Below are positions 1 through 12,420 of a stretch of 64,000 bases of DNA, piece by piece. This DNA is from Camelus bactrianus (Eukaryota > Chordata > Mammalia > Artiodactyla > Camelidae). How positions within the stretch are numbered: the stretch's first letter is position 1; every line of letters begins with the position of its first letter. The DNA lies in assembly GCF_048773025.1 (NCBI RefSeq), contig NC_133557.1, positions 3,054,001 through 3,118,000 of the forward strand. The letters are read 5' to 3'. Below the pieces are notes generated by a model. It was given only the letters and a program-made list of their open reading frames with translations, had not been told where the DNA came from and ran no database searches. The translations under genes were made by a program, and so were the position numbers.

Positions 1-1043
1 TTTATTTATTTCCTCCCTAATCTTTATTATTTCCTTCATCCTGCTGACTTTTGGGGTTTTTTGCTCTTCTTTTTCTAATCTTTTAGCTGGTAGTCTAGAT
101 TGCTTTTTTTGAGATTGTTCTTCTATTTTAAGGAAGGTCTGTATTGGTATAAACATCCCTCCTAGCACTGCCTTTGCTGCATTCCATAAATTTTGTGTGG
201 TCGTGGTTTCATTTTCATTTGTCTCAAGGTATTTTTTAATTTCAACTTTGATTCATCATTGACCCATTGGTTTTTTTTTTTTTTTAATAGCACGTTGTTT
301 AATCTCCATGTTTTCCTTTTTTTCTCCTTTGTTTTTCTGTAGTTGATTTCTAGTTTCATGGCATTATGGTCAGTAAAGATGCTTGAGATAATTTCTATCT
401 TCTTAAAATTGTTGAGGCTTTTTTTGTGCCCAAGTACATGATCAATCCTGGAAAATGTTCCATAGGCACTTGAAAAGAATGTATATCCTATTTTTGGGGG
501 GTGTAATGCTCTGAAAATATCCACCAAATAAAATTTTCTATTGCATCTTTTAATTTCTCTGTTGCCTTATTTATTTTCTTTCTGGAAGATCTGTCTAGTG
601 ATGTTAATGCAGTGTTAAAATCTCTGACAATGATTGTATTCCCATCAGTTTCCCCCTTTATCTCTGTTAGTAATTGTTTTACGTACTTAGGTGCTCCTAT
701 ATTGGGTGCATATATATTAACGAGTGTAATATCCTCATCTTGTGTTACTCCTTTAATCATTATAAAATGTCTTTCTTTATCTTTCTTTATGGCTTTTGTC
801 TATTTTGTTTGAAATCAGTATTGGTACACCTGCTTTTTTGGCTTTTCCATTTGCGTGGAATATCCTTTTCCATCCTTTCACTTTCAATCTATATGTGTCC
901 TTCTCCCTAAAGTGGGTGTCTTGTATGCAGCATATTGAAGGTTCTTGCTTTATTATCCAGTCTGCCACTCTATGTGTTTTGATTGGAGCATTTAGTCCAT
1001 TAACATTTACAGTAATTAATGATAGATGTGTGTTTGTTGCCAT
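1..1043 (-). pseudogene. L1 ORF2 N-terminal endonuclease domain, partial and broken
   Basis: The start codon is at 1041-1043 on the minus strand, followed by the L1 endonuclease opening (ITVNVNGLNAP). Further on are NIYAPN at about 670-700, a DFN block where the usual GDFN reads RDFN, and TDHNAMKLEINYRK at about 330-370, corresponding to the catalytic S/TDH motif. At least two frameshifts separate these pieces (near 770 and near 525). The reverse-transcriptase domain would lie to the left of the window. The domain normally nicks AT-rich targets to prime reverse transcription; this copy cannot. Confidence 0.9.
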
Positions 1044-1481
1044 TTAGAACTTATTTTTACAGTTGATTTGGTATTTCCTCTTTGTTCCTTTCTTCTTTCT
1101 TTTGTGGTTTGATAATTTTCCTTTGTATTATCTTGGATTCTATTTAGTTTTTGTGACTCACTTGTAATATTTAGTCTTGTGGTTACCCTTTTTTTTTTTT
1201 TTTGTAAGTCTATTAACCCATTACTATAACTGTTTGTATTAAACAGATAGTAATATAAGCTCAAACCCATCCTACCAAGAACAAAAATTAAAAAAAAAAA
1301 AAAAAAAAAAACAACCCAAAACTCTGTGTTTTCTTGCTTCCTTCTCCCACTCTTAATGATTTAGATGTCCTTTTACAATTTCATGTTTATACTATTTGTG
1401 ATTTGTGGTAATTTATGTAATTCATTATCACCTTTCCAGTTATGATTTTCTTGTCTGTGTAGCTTCTTGCTTCTTTTCTAT

Positions 1482-2373
1482 TTAGAATAGACCTTTCAAT
1501 ATTTCTTTTAGCATGGGTTTAGTGTTGCTAAACTCTTCTAGCTTTTTCTTGTCTGTGAAGTTCTTTATCTCTCCTTCTATTCCAAAGGATAACCTTGCTG
1601 GATGAAGTATCCTAGGCTGCATCTATTTTTCACTCAGGACTTTGAATATATCTTGCCACTCCCTTCTGGCCTGTAATGTTTGTGTAGAGAAATCAGCTGA
1701 AAGCCTTATGGGGGTTCCCTTGTAACTCACTCTTTGTTTTTCTCTTGCTGCCTTTAGGATCATTTATTTATCCTTGACCCTGGCCATCTTGATGATGATA
1801 TGTCTTGGTGTGGGTCTGTTTGAGTTCTTCCTGTTTGGGACCCTCTGAGCTTCCTGTACTTGGATATCTGATTCCTTCTTTAGGTTTGGGAAGTTTTCAG
1901 TCATGATTTCTTCAAATACCTTTTCAATCATCTTTGCTTTTTCTTCCCTTCTAGAACCCCTACTATGCATAGATTGGCATGCTTTATTTTATCCCATAGA
2001 TCCCTTATATGGTTTTCATTGGTTTTTATTTGTTTTTCTCTCAGCTATTCTGATTGGGTGCTTTCTGTTGTTCTGTCTTCAAGGTCACTTATTCGTTCCT
2101 CTGCATTATCTAGCCTGCTTTGTACAGCCTTTAGGTCAGGTCTCCTCTCAGCAAGTGAGGTTACCAGTTTTTCTTGGCTCTTCTTTATAGCTTCAATTTC
2201 ATTTTTGACATATTTTGTATTTCTAAACACTATCTCTTTTAGTGCCTTCAGTATTTTGATCACTCTTTTTTGAAATCTTTATCTAGTAGGCCATCAATGT
2301 CTATTTCATTGATCATTCTTTCAGGGGATTTCTCTTGTTCTTTTAATTGGGAGTGGTTCCTCTGCTTCTTCAT
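1482..2373 (-). pseudogene. L1 ORF1 (RNA-binding protein), degenerate
   Basis: The start codon is read from 2373 and the expected stop lies at 1482-1484, giving about 297 codons, slightly short of a typical mammalian L1 ORF1. The N-terminal half shows the coiled-coil segment (NEIEAIKKSQEKL, then NAEERISDLEDR at about 2050-2230). The middle shows the RNA-recognition-domain stretch (ENFPNLKKESDIQVQEAQRV, then RPTPRHIIIKMARVKDK at about 1764-1900). The C-terminal domain can be read weakly from 1490 to 1750. The frame is broken by a frameshift or stop near 2265 and by stops just below 2045, 1764 and about 1630. No functional protein is expected. Confidence 0.88.
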
Positions 2374-2638
2374 CTTGCTCATATATCTCAGGCACTGTGG
2401 CTTATGGAGTATCAGTTATCTTTTAGTCCCTAAGGAGTTTATTTATTTATCTATCTAAAGCCTATGCAGGAATAAAACAGATTTGTGGCATCTTTGTTTT
2501 GAAGAGGGCTATGTTCTATCAGAGTTCAGCAGGTGCTCTGGTTGGCTGGGTGGGTCTGTGGCTGTGAATTTTGGTGTATTTGTGGGAGAGGATGAGTTAT
2601 GAGCGTCCTTCTACTATGCCATCTTGGCTGATCTCCCC

Positions 2639-2789
2639 CTGGCTAGATCTTTTCTTTATCTTCAGTATGGTTACTTCTCACTTTCCCTTTACATCAGTGC
2701 TTATATTTTTATTCATTATTGTTTTTTCTTTTATGTTGAAGCTTGATAAAATCTATGAATTTTATCTCTTTAGTAAAATGTCTAAATGT

Positions 2790-2790
<1 letters not shown>
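2639..2790. other. AT-rich flank, nothing recognised
   Basis: This is a short AT-rich stretch between the L1 5' end and a CA microsatellite. I see no coding or repeat signature. Confidence 0.4.

Positions 2791-2836
<46 letters not shown>
2791..2836 (+). repeat. (CA)n microsatellite
   Basis: An almost pure CA run of about 46 bp, likely polymorphic in length. It explains the poly-(Thr-His) stretch in the overlapping reading frame. Confidence 0.97.
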
Positions 2837-2840
<4 letters not shown>

Positions 2841-2889
2841 GCCACAGTCTCAGAGTATTCACTGCTGCTCACACCCACAGAAACCCACT

Positions 2890-3260
2890 CCTCATACTGC
2901 TGTCAGACTAATAGTTCCATAAGATGAGTGAGGTCATTTTACTCTCCTGATCCCTGTCACCTCCAGAGTACAGCATGAAATTCAAAGTCTTCCATGACTA
3001 CTGTTCCAGTTACTCTTTCTTTCCATTTATCCTCTGTTCCAGTGACATTTGGGCATTCTTATGTCTTCATGTCTTTTATTAGGCTGTTCATTTGACCTGG
3101 AAAACTTTTCTCTCATTCTGTACCTTGAAGTATCATATGCCTCTTTTCCAATCCTGCTAATGGTAACTTCTGTGAATCCTTTCTATCACCCCAACTGACA
3201 ACTGACATCGATGACACAAACACTATCAGAGTTCATCTCCCCTTTCTTTACCTTATACTC
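2890..3260 (+). mobile_element. L2 LINE fragment, sense
   Basis: The order of phrases follows the L2 3' region: a 'gatccctgtcacctc' block, then 'ttcaaagtcttccatgact', then 'tctgttccagtgacatt', then a 'gacctggaaaacttttctc' block. L2 is an ancient mammal-wide LINE, so strong divergence is expected and seen. Confidence 0.65.
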
Positions 3261-3399
3261 CATGAAGCCATGATATATTTGACAGTATTCAGGAGCATGT
3301 AAATCTTGAGGCTAAACAGAACCTTAAAAACAATTTTGCAAAGCTATTTTTGAGTTTACCAGAGATTAGTTATCAATAATAATTTTAAAAAATTTAAAA

Positions 3400-4010
<611 letters not shown>

Positions 4011-4489
4011 GAGTGACATATCTTCAATGGCCTTGCACAGTGCTTGACGAAAGGAATAAATGCTGTAAGGAAAAAAGTTTTATAACAAAGTCATTTTAAG
4101 AATGCTAAGATGCTCTTTATTGTAAACTACTAGGAGAAAGTTGTTTCCTAGGCTATGCTATGTATGTCCATCATTACTTCTGGCTAAGAGAAAATTTAGC
4201 TCTTAAGTAACAACCCTTGGATTTCAATTTTCTCCAAGGACCATTGTGGGAACTTTTATGAGCTCATAACCGTCCAGCTTGCCCTGTGCATTCCCATTCG
4301 TTCCACTTTCTTAGATTCTATCTTATCACTGAAATGGTTTGAAGCCTCGGGAATTTTGCAAGCTTCAGTCTGCTCTTGGCTTTGTGCCTCCAGCATTCAA
4401 TTTTCACACCTACTTTTATGAATTCAAGAATGGTACTAGACTGGCTTCCTCAGATAGGATTTTTTCTCTTTCAACACATTTTCAAACAT
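4011..4489. other. No gene or repeat recognised
   Basis: Ordinary AT-rich sequence. A short stretch near 4025-4070 could be the end of an L2 or MIR copy, but it is too weak to call. Confidence 0.4.
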
Positions 4490-4600
4490 TACTTATTTGA
4501 AAGGTTGTATAAGTCATATATGTTCAGTTTAAAGAATAATTATGAAGCAAATACTTGTTTAACCACCACCTAGGTTAAGAAATTGAATATTGCATTTTAG
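4490..4600 (-). mobile_element. Old L1 3'-end fragment, antisense
   Basis: The phrase order 'aaagaataattatgaagcaaa' (4533 on), 'aaccaccacctaggttaaga' and 'aaattgaatattgcat' resembles reverse-complement L1M 3' UTR. The piece is short, so the call is tentative. Confidence 0.4.
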
Positions 4601-5599
4601 AAAGTGAGATTTTAGGACTGAAAGCCACCTTTAGAATTAAAATCACCTGGTTTGCACCCATTACAGATGAAAAGTCTAAAGCTTAGAATTGGTAAGTGGT
4701 TCTATGCAGTCCATACAGCAGTTACTGTTGGAGCTAATGTAGAATCATCAACTCTAAACTAGCAGGCCCCACTGAGATCAGGGGCTCAGTTTCTCATATC
4801 AGGTTGTCTGGTCTCTAGATAAACACTTCAGTTAGAGTTGAGTGGGGAAGAGATGATCTTCTCCTGGAGGGACAATTGTTTCCCTTTCCAGAAGCTCTCT
4901 ATTCACCCTATACATCTTTTACATTTTGCTGTTTATTTGTTGTATTATTTATAATAAGTGGATAATAGTAAGTAAAGCGCTTTCTTGAATTCTGAGAATC
5001 ATTCTGGCAAATTGTCAAATCTGAGGAGGAGTTGTGAGAACCTCTGATTTATAGCTGGTTGGTCAGAGGTACAATGACAACTTGAGACTTTCAGTTGGCC
5101 TCTGAAGTGAAGGTCAGTTTTATGGGACTGAGCCCTTAACCTGTGGGGTGCAGGGTGATTCCAGATAGTGTCATGATTGAGTTAAATTGTAGGACACTTA
5201 GTTGATGTCTGCTAAGAATTGGAGAATTGCTTGGTGTGAGGGAAAAAAACACACACACACCTTTGGTGTCAGAAGTGAGAAGTAGAAGGAAATCTTTTTT
5301 TTTTTTTCTTTATGACATTTACATTCAAATATTTAAACATACCCTGTGAAGACAAAAATCATTTGTAGGAGGAATGAAGCCTATAGCCACTTCCTTCCAA
5401 GTTTGTCATCTTTAAATCTTTTCATGGTAGTCAAATCAAATTAAAATTGCCATAAAGTGTAGTGCTGATGAGGGAAAAAGCCACATAGTGATAACATATC
5501 AGTTCAGGGTTCTGGTTGTAATGATAGTGGAGGAGGAAATGGTGGAGAGAATGGGACAGTGTGAAGGACTCTGTTACAAGGCAGCCTGTTCCTTATTGA
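4601..5599. other. Mostly unique sequence
   Basis: A MIR-like antisense phrase ('attacagatgaaaagtctaaagc') lies at about 4660-4690, and a short CA run lies near 5251-5262. No coding signal is visible in the remainder. Confidence 0.4.
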
Positions 5600-6500
5600 A
5601 TTAGTTTGATTTAACTGTTTTATCTCTCTGTTTCATTTAGGTTATTTTTTTTTCGAAGCTGTCTTCCAGTTCACAAATTATTCCTTCAGCTCTGTCTATT
5701 CTGCTGTTACAATCATCCATTCCCCCTCCCCAACCTTTGGCTATTGTATCTTTAGGCTCCAGAATTTTATTTTGTCCTTTAAAAAAAAATATTTAAAATT
5801 CTGTGTCAGATTTTTCAATCTTAAACTTTTATCTGTTTCAATACAGCAAAAAGTTATTTTAAAGTCTGTTTCTTATATTCATATGTAAAGAGACCCTGTA
5901 GTTTTCTTTCTGTTTGAAGTTTTTGCTGTTTCTTTTTAATGATCTTCTTCCATTTTCACATGATTTCATTTTATGTAAGACATTATATTTGAAAAAATAT
6001 TTGTAGAGTTATTTCAACTCTACATCAACCTAGGATGATGTTATCTTCCTCTAGAGAGGAATTTCATTTCTTTCTGTCATGTGCCTGGGACACTAGCAAT
6101 TTGAGGCCATCTTAATCCAATTTAGGAATTTAGATTATCTGGGCAACCCAGATGACTCAAAGCTAAACTGTGTATGAGAGCTGAGTGACTTTGTTTCCAA
6201 GTTTTGTCTTCCTGATACAGTAAGCTTGACAAAAACCCTTTACAGTCTCTTAGATGCATCTTCCCCATGGGCAAAAGTGGTACCAAATAGTGGTTCACCT
6301 CTCTAGACTTCTGCAATCCCCTGGATGTTGGCTTGATAAATCTTCACTATCTTATGTAAACTCTTTTTTTGTTTGTTTGTTTTCAAGCTGACTTTCATTA
6401 TTAATTTTTAAAATATATTTTCTCAGTTTTTTCTAGTTGTCCTTAGTGGTAAGGTTAATCCAAATCACCTAGTCCTCCATACTAGAGACAGAAGTGTTGA
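5600..6500 (-). mobile_element. Probable old L1/HAL1 fragments, antisense
   Basis: T-rich plus-strand sequence contains phrases resembling the antisense L1M/HAL1 ORF1 and 5' region, including 'ccagttcacaaattattcc' and, near 6390-6480, 'cattattaatttttaaaat' followed by 'aaatcacctagtcctcc'. Between 6010 and 6370 the match is weaker and could be unique DNA. Confidence 0.38.
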
Positions 6501-7104
6501 GCTAATGTGATTTATGAACCAGTCACCTACGTGTAAACTTCAGGGGCTGGTTACACACTGGCCAGGAGAACAATATCTGAACTGCCACCTTTGTCAGGTA
6601 TTTTTCTATTACCTGCTTTCTGGTAATCATCTCTTTCACTCTGACAGCTATTTCATACCCTTCTCCTCCCAGCTCCCTACTGAGCCATACTTATGATGCA
6701 GAACTCTCTCAGCACTTTATGACCTGATCTAGAAGAGGAAAAGTATCTCTATCCATCACCAGTCCTTCCTTTCAATTATTGATTAATTGATTGATTGATG
6801 ATTGATTGGTTGGTGGATATGTTTTGGTGAATGGCCAGGAAGGAAGGCGTGAGCTTTTGGAAAATATATAACTGGGAGCCTGAAAACCATGTCATTTTCT
6901 CTTGAAAAATTCAGGATACGTGACATCTTCAGAATCATATGTGTTCTTTTTTGTGAGGCTCAGCTAAAGATCCAACTTCTTTTCAACACATGCTTTGGAT
7001 GGGTTTAAAAGTTGGCATATCAATTTGTGAGTACTTGCAAAAGAGGCTTTCATAATTTTTTTGGCTTAAAATTCCTTAATTCCTTAAACACATGGATAAG
7101 GGTT
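6501..7104. other. Unique sequence with a short TTGA repeat
   Basis: No coding or repeat family was recognised apart from the tetranucleotide run at 6776-6815. Confidence 0.45.
6776..6815 (+). repeat. Imperfect (TTGA)n simple repeat
   Basis: A run of ATTGATTG-type units degrades into TTGGTTGG. Confidence 0.85.
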
Positions 7105-7640
7105 TTTTTTTTTTTTTAGTAAAATTTTATTGAAATGTAAAATAAATACAGGACAATGCTCATATTAGTGCACAGCTAAATGAATTTTGGTAAAGTTAAC
7201 ACATCCGTGTAACCAGGACCCACCCAAAACCAGAACTAGAACATTAGTGGCACACCTCAAATGCCTCTTATGTCCCCTCCTAGTCACTAACTGCTCAAGG
7301 GTAACCACTATCCTGATCTCACATTATGGATTAGTTCTGCTTGTTTTTGAACTGTACATGTAGAATCATTTAGTACATACTCTTGTGAATGGTTGTTTGG
7401 TGTTTTATCTCTCAACATTGTGTGTGTAAGATGTATTAATATTATTGCATATGATTGTAAATTATTCATTCTTCTTTTTTTGTTATAGTTATCCATTGCA
7501 TGAATATACCATGATTTATTTATCCACTCTACTGTTGATGGACATGGAGAGTCCACTATTTTACAAACAGTGCTGTTACAAAAATTCTTGTGCATTCTTG
7601 TTATCTTTTAGTAAACATATAAGTCAGGTAGATTTTTTTA
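7105..7640 (-). mobile_element. L1M 3' end, antisense
   Basis: After a T-tract at about 7107-7119 the plus strand reads through antisense L1 3' UTR phrases: 'attttattgaaatgtaaaat', 'acacatccgtgtaaccagga', 'ggtaaccactatcctgatct', 'atccattgcatgaatatacc' and 'cactctactgttgatggac'. Divergence is moderate, as expected for an L1M-age copy. The T-tract would be the poly-A tail of the minus-strand element. Confidence 0.82.
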
Positions 7641-8289
7641 TGTTTCATCTTCCAAGTTTTATCCTGTTTACCAAGACTTTGACCCAGATTCTTGTCCTTG
7701 ACCTCTTAATTTGGACCAAATATAGACAAAGATTCTGAAATGATTTCCACGAACTGCTTCCTGAATAAGAGCACATTGTCTAGCTGACTGTGGTCTTTTG
7801 GCTGAAGCACATTTCTATAATCTAGTGGTTGGATTGGATGAATTTGATAAAATGGTGGAAAGACTTCATTGGTGGAGCACCTCAGTTTGGTTTCAACCTT
7901 GAGTCTGTACCCTGACTTCTGAACATAATTTTGTGGTTCCATCTGGTGAACAGAATAATATCTAGTACCCATTATAGGTTGTCTTAGTAGCTAATTCTAC
8001 CATGTCCCAATTGAATTTTTTAAGAATGTGAGAAAAGCCTGTTTTCTTAAAAATAAAATAAAGTCCCTTATGAGAATATTATTACAATTTTATCAGCAAA
8101 TGGCATTCTGTGAGAATTCACAAAAGAAAGGATGTCTGTTCATGGAATCTTCAAATTGCTTAAAATCCGCTTGAATAGAAAAACTGTCCATATACTAGAA
8201 CAAAAGATGCTTACAACAGAACATTATAGTCAACATGAGTTATTGTCATATATGCCTCAAAGCTAAACAGATGGCTAATATGGGAATTA
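7641..8289. other. No gene or repeat recognised
   Basis: AT-rich sequence without reading frames that resemble proteins. Confidence 0.4.
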
Positions 8290-8970
8290 GAATAGAATTA
8301 ATCATTCATTCCACGGAAACCAATTGAGCCTCTATTATTTGCTACTCTCTATGCTAATATAATTTACATTAAATTATATTAAATTAAATGTTAATTATAT
8401 AACCTAGTACCGTCATAATATGATCTGCTATAATTCCAGAGAGTGATAAGAGCTGGAAAGAAAATAAATCAACATAAGGAGAAGGGCGGGAGCAGGATGT
8501 TATTTTAGATGGGGGAGGGAAAGGGGAGTCAGGAAATCACTTTGAATGAGTGACATGTGCAAAGACCTGGGTGAAGTGAGGGAACAAACATTGCCTTGAT
8601 CTGGTTGGGGGGAAGTATTCTAGGAAGAGAGATTTGCAAGACCAAAGACTCTGAGAGGGAACCAAGAATAACAGATTCAAGGAGGAGCAGAGAAGACATT
8701 GTGGCTGAAGTGCAGTGAGAAAAGGAGAGACGAAGAGGTGGTTAGAGAAGAGGGGAAAAGGAAGACAGGGACCAGGTCAGGAATTTTATTCCTAGGGTGA
8801 TAGCATTCCACTGGATCATAAGCGGGGTTGGGCAGTGCATGGTTTGATTTGACACACGGTTTGGAAAGATCAATTTGGCTGCTACACAGGAAATGGATTA
8901 TAGGTATTAAGAATAAGAAGCCAAGGTAGTCTCCTCTGAGAAACTGATTGGATTCCCTGGGTTTGGGAGG
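8290..8970 (-). mobile_element. L2 LINE, antisense, long fragment
   Basis: The plus strand follows reverse-complement L2 for nearly 700 bp: a 'cattcattccacgg' head, then 'agagagtgataagagctgg', 'gcaaagacctgggtgaagtg', 'agtattctaggaagagag', 'tgtggctgaagtgcagtgag' and 'tcaatttggctgctacacag'. Confidence 0.75.
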
Positions 8971-9084
8971 TGGGAGAGGTACGTGTGGTAAAGGCTACTA
9001 CAAGGCAGGGTAGGAAATTGTTCCCAAGAAAGAAAGGGGTCTACATAAGTGAACTCATTGCCAGAATTTCAGCTCAAGAAGATA

Positions 9085-9180
9085 TCCGATGAACCACTGC
9101 ATTTCATCCCTTTACTTTATAGATGAGGGAAATTTAAGTATCAGAGAGCCTAAGTAACTCTCCTAAGGAAAAGCTGTGAT
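9085..9180 (-). mobile_element. MIR SINE fragment, antisense
   Basis: 'tttatagatgagggaaattt' followed by 'gcctaagtaactctcctaag' matches reverse-complement MIR. Confidence 0.55.
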
Positions 9181-9394
9181 AGCCACATTGAAAACATGAA
9201 ATTTGGAGAAAGGTAACTTCTGCCACAAAGTGAACGTATTCATACAATAAAGTGAAATTGTTGATAGAAGTTACAGACATTTTGAAATTGAGAGCTGAAT
9301 CCCTCTCTCTTTTTCTTTCTTTGAACTAAAATTTTGGTCAAACAAAATAGCCAGCTTACTATCTTGAGATGACTTTAAGAAAGCAATATTGACT

Positions 9395-9515
9395 CTGAAC
9401 TTTTTAATGGCAAAGTCCAAGGCTTATTAATTTTCCTAAACCTGTTTTGACACAATGCCTGGCATATGATGGGTGCTCCGTAAGCATTTGCTGAATGGTT
9501 ACATGATGAAACTGG
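9395..9515 (+). mobile_element. MIR or L2 3' end, sense
   Basis: 'cacaatgcctggcatatgat' followed by 'gtgctccgtaagcatttgct' is the shared MIR/L2 3'-end signature. The fragment is too short to say which. Confidence 0.45.
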
Positions 9516-9599
9516 GGATCAGAAGAATTCTGAAAGTTTGCAGAAAAAGAGAGGAGGAAAAAGCATTGGTTCTGTACCCTGTGCTAATATTGAGAAAGA

Positions 9600-9975
9600 A
9601 TAATTAAAGCATTAGTCAGCATGTTTGGGATTGTAAGTGACAGAAACTCAGTTCAAAATGATTTAAGCATTAAAGAGCATTCATTGGCCCATGTAATTAG
9701 GTCTAGAGGAATAGTCTGAGTTCAGGTAAGGCTGAATCCAGGGCTTATATGGCATTTAAAGAATTCTGTCTCTGTTTATCTCTCTCCCTCCATTTATTTG
9801 TTCATCTTTCCTTTATGTTGGTTTCATTTTCAGGCTGACTTTCTTCACATGGAGTTCCTTCTACCACCGTAAACTTACACCATCCAGTTTATTGACACTG
9901 ACAGAAAGAGTTTCCTTTTCCCAAAAGGTTCTATTAAAAGTCTTCAGGGGCCAAGCCAGTTAGCCCAAAGGAAAA
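9600..9975 (+). repeat. Interspersed repeat, family not named
   Basis: The phrases 'gacagaaactcagttcaaaa', 'ttggcccatgtaattaggtc', 'gttggtttcattttcaggct' and 'agagtttccttttcccaaaa' recur in many mammalian loci as I remember them, but I could not attach a family name. A segment near 34280-34480 looks like another part of the same family. Confidence 0.4.
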
Positions 9976-11863
9976 GTGAAGAATGATTAACAGAAGTTGG
10001 TAGAGTGGATAGTAGTAGGCAAAATAACAAAGACTTACTATCAAAGCAAAAGAAGAAAAGGGGAATCTTGCAGCCAAAGAGGCAATTTCTGCTCATGAAA
10101 TCTCTCTAATACCTAAGACAACCTCAATTCTAGAGCAAGACTTGCCAGCTCAGTATTCCAAAGTCTCTTCTGATTATAGTACTAACAGTGCAGGTGTTTG
10201 TAGATGTTTTCAAAAGCTCTACTTATTCCTTTTCAGGCTTCTTGAGGCAGCTAGATTTTCTCAAGCTCCCCCACTGAGAAACTGAACAGACTTTTTCTTG
10301 GGTGTATAAGAGTTCACGGGCCAAACAGTCACCACTATGTCTCTCTCCTCCTTGCAGACTCCCCCATCATTGGTGTGAAGCCTCAAAGGCCCCTGGCTTA
10401 TCTGTAGCCTTTTAAAGACATTCTTCCTTATAAAAGGAACCATGATCCCGATGTCTGCTTTCCTCAGAAGCTCAAGTGCTAAGGCAGTGGAATAGCAAAC
10501 CATCTGGGGGGGGGTGGGTGGGTGTGACTTTAGGCAAGTGTGTAGCTTTTACCCTGTGATGAAGGGAACCAAATAAACAAACTCCAGTTCCCTATATGCC
10601 ACTAAAATTGTTCCCCAAAACATCATCCCTGCCGGTTGAAGAATGAGTCAGCTAAAGGACTCTAAAACAATTAAATTAATTGAAAACACATTTTATAAAA
10701 GAAATCAAATAGATTGTTTGACGTCACAGAGCATCCACTAATGAATGTTTGCCTGAGCGTTTGCAGCTTTACTTTGCCTTCCCAAATGTAACGTTTCTGA
10801 AATTCACTTATTTCTTCTTTGTGTATGAATTCTAAGAGTGTGTTTCTAGACATGGCTCCATAAGACCAGTGTTTATCACCTTCACAATTTTTGTCACATA
10901 TGCCATGTCATCAAGGTTCAGTGAAGGAAAGAAAAACCACTTTAGGGACGTCAAGCAGAAGGTGCTGTGATTCAGGGAAACAAGTGCTCACAAAATGGTG
11001 GGAGGAATGGAAGTCAGAAGCACCAATGGAATTTTGGGTTCAATGTCCAAGTCAAAAAAACTACACTTATCATACTTTCTACTCTTGATGCTTCCATAAC
11101 CACCTCTCTCCCCTGAAGCTGTTGACTTGAGAGTAGAACCCTGAGTCTGACTCCTGCATGCACTCAAATCTCTCAAAGCTTTCTAATCTGCAGCCACTTC
11201 TGCCTCAAGACTGCCTCCACTTTATTCCTGCTTTATAAAACTCAGGCAAATGCACCTAACTGGCACAATATAATTCATATTCAGAACCCTGATAGCAAGG
11301 GTGTCTGGAAAGTATAATTTTAAGACTTCCAACCTCTTGGAAGGAAAAGAGGAGGTAGAGAGAATGAATCCAAGAACATGCCACTTGTACTCACTTTACA
11401 AATTAAAGCTATTTTAAAAAGAGATCTTATATTTATATGGTAAATGAAAATCCAGGATCATTTGCCATTAAAAGAAGGTATTTGTCAAAGTTAATTTCAA
11501 AGGAAATTGTTTGCCTTAAGTTTCCCAAAGATATTTTTTTCTCCCTGAGAGAACAGGCTAATTATAAAAAGACTCTTTTCCCAGGCTTTCCCCAAACTGC
11601 ACTATTTCTCCATTCTACCTTCTTCTACCCATTTTGTGTGAGCCAAAAGTGAATAGTTACAATTAAATTATAGTTCCATGTCTCAATTAAAGCTGATGTC
11701 TCTGTGAGTCATATTTAAGTTTTTTTGTTTGTTTGTTTGTTTTTGCTGGTAGAGGGATGGCAAGGACCACATAGAACCTCTCAGTCCCATCAGTACACAA
11801 TGATACATTTTGGGAAATGCTTTATTGGATCTCCTTTATCTTAAGTTCTAGGACAGACTCCAC

Positions 11864-11865
<2 letters not shown>
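9976..11865. other. Low-repeat unique stretch
   Basis: About 1.9 kb contains no recognised mobile element. The 80-codon minus-strand frame at 10261-10503 has no family I recognise. A full CRE palindrome occurs at 10719-10726. The AT-rich part at 11400-11650 lacks repeat signatures and could be a conserved non-coding block, which needs a multi-species alignment to decide. Confidence 0.4.
10719..10726. promoter_or_regulatory. CRE palindrome TGACGTCA (candidate)
   Basis: This is an exact CREB/ATF consensus octamer in non-repetitive DNA. No transcript start is evident nearby, so function is only a possibility. Confidence 0.3.
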
Positions 11866-11866
<1 letters not shown>

Positions 11867-11898
<32 letters not shown>

Positions 11899-11907
11899 AG
11901 AGAGAGA
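11867..11907 (+). repeat. Poly-A tract with (GA)n tail
   Basis: About 29 A followed by a short GA run. I see no SINE or LINE body immediately upstream, so it may simply be low-complexity DNA. Confidence 0.9.
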
Positions 11908-12129
11908 AATCCAACCTGGAGTTACAAATCTAGGAAGGAAGAAAATCAGGAAAGAGGATTCATTCAGGGAATTTCAGGGAGTAAAACAAAGACCAAGAGT
12001 GAGTTTAAAGCCTTGTTGGCTTTGTCTAGGGTTGGGGAGAGGAGACCTGAGGTCATTCTTGCACATGGAGTCACAAGTCGTGGATGACAACAAATGGATG
12101 AGAGTTGTCCATTTAACCCAACTCCTTTC

Positions 12130-12420
12130 CTGGTGCTTTGAGTCTATCCTCCCTGTTAGAAGCTAATCAAACCTGTCCCTGCCAAGAGGACTGTGGCTTT
12201 CTTCTTTCTCTCTTCCACTTCATCTTGATCAGCAACCCTGTAACCTCCCATCCCCAACTCTACTTTGTTTCTCTTCAGAGTAGTCACCACTACCAGCTTC
12301 GTGATGTATTACTGTTTCCTTTCAAAGAGCTTCATGATTTTCTGTTCTGTTCACAGCAGAATCCACAGCATCCAAAACACTGCTGACTCTGAACACCCAA
12401 TGCACATTGGTTGAACAAAT
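12130..12420 (+). mobile_element. L2 LINE 3' end, sense
   Basis: 'gtgatgtattactgtttcct', 'agagcttcatgattttctgt' and 'cacagcagaatccacagcat' followed by 'caatgcacattggttgaaca' track the L2 3' UTR closely. Confidence 0.78.

Larger units (their letters stand above)
1..2638 (-). mobile_element. LINE-1, 5' half, antisense, running off the left edge
   Basis: Read on the minus strand, this block gives in order a short 5' UTR starting at about 2638 with the L1-like head GGGGGAGATCAGCCAAGATG, a decayed ORF1 (2373 to 1482), an inter-ORF spacer with poly-A and poly-T tracts, and the start of ORF2 (from 1043). The 3' part lies outside the window, so total length and target-site duplication cannot be judged. 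L1 is an autonomous non-LTR retrotransposon; ORF1 encodes an RNA-binding trimer and ORF2 an endonuclease/reverse transcriptase. Both frames are interrupted, so this copy is dead. The residues remain close to the mammalian L1 consensus, which suggests a moderately young, lineage-specific insertion. Naming a subfamily needs the missing 3' UTR. Confidence 0.93.

Noticed and set aside
10261-10503. 80-codon minus-strand frame with a plausible protein texture
   Set aside because: No family recognised and no convincing splice sites; kept as unique sequence only.
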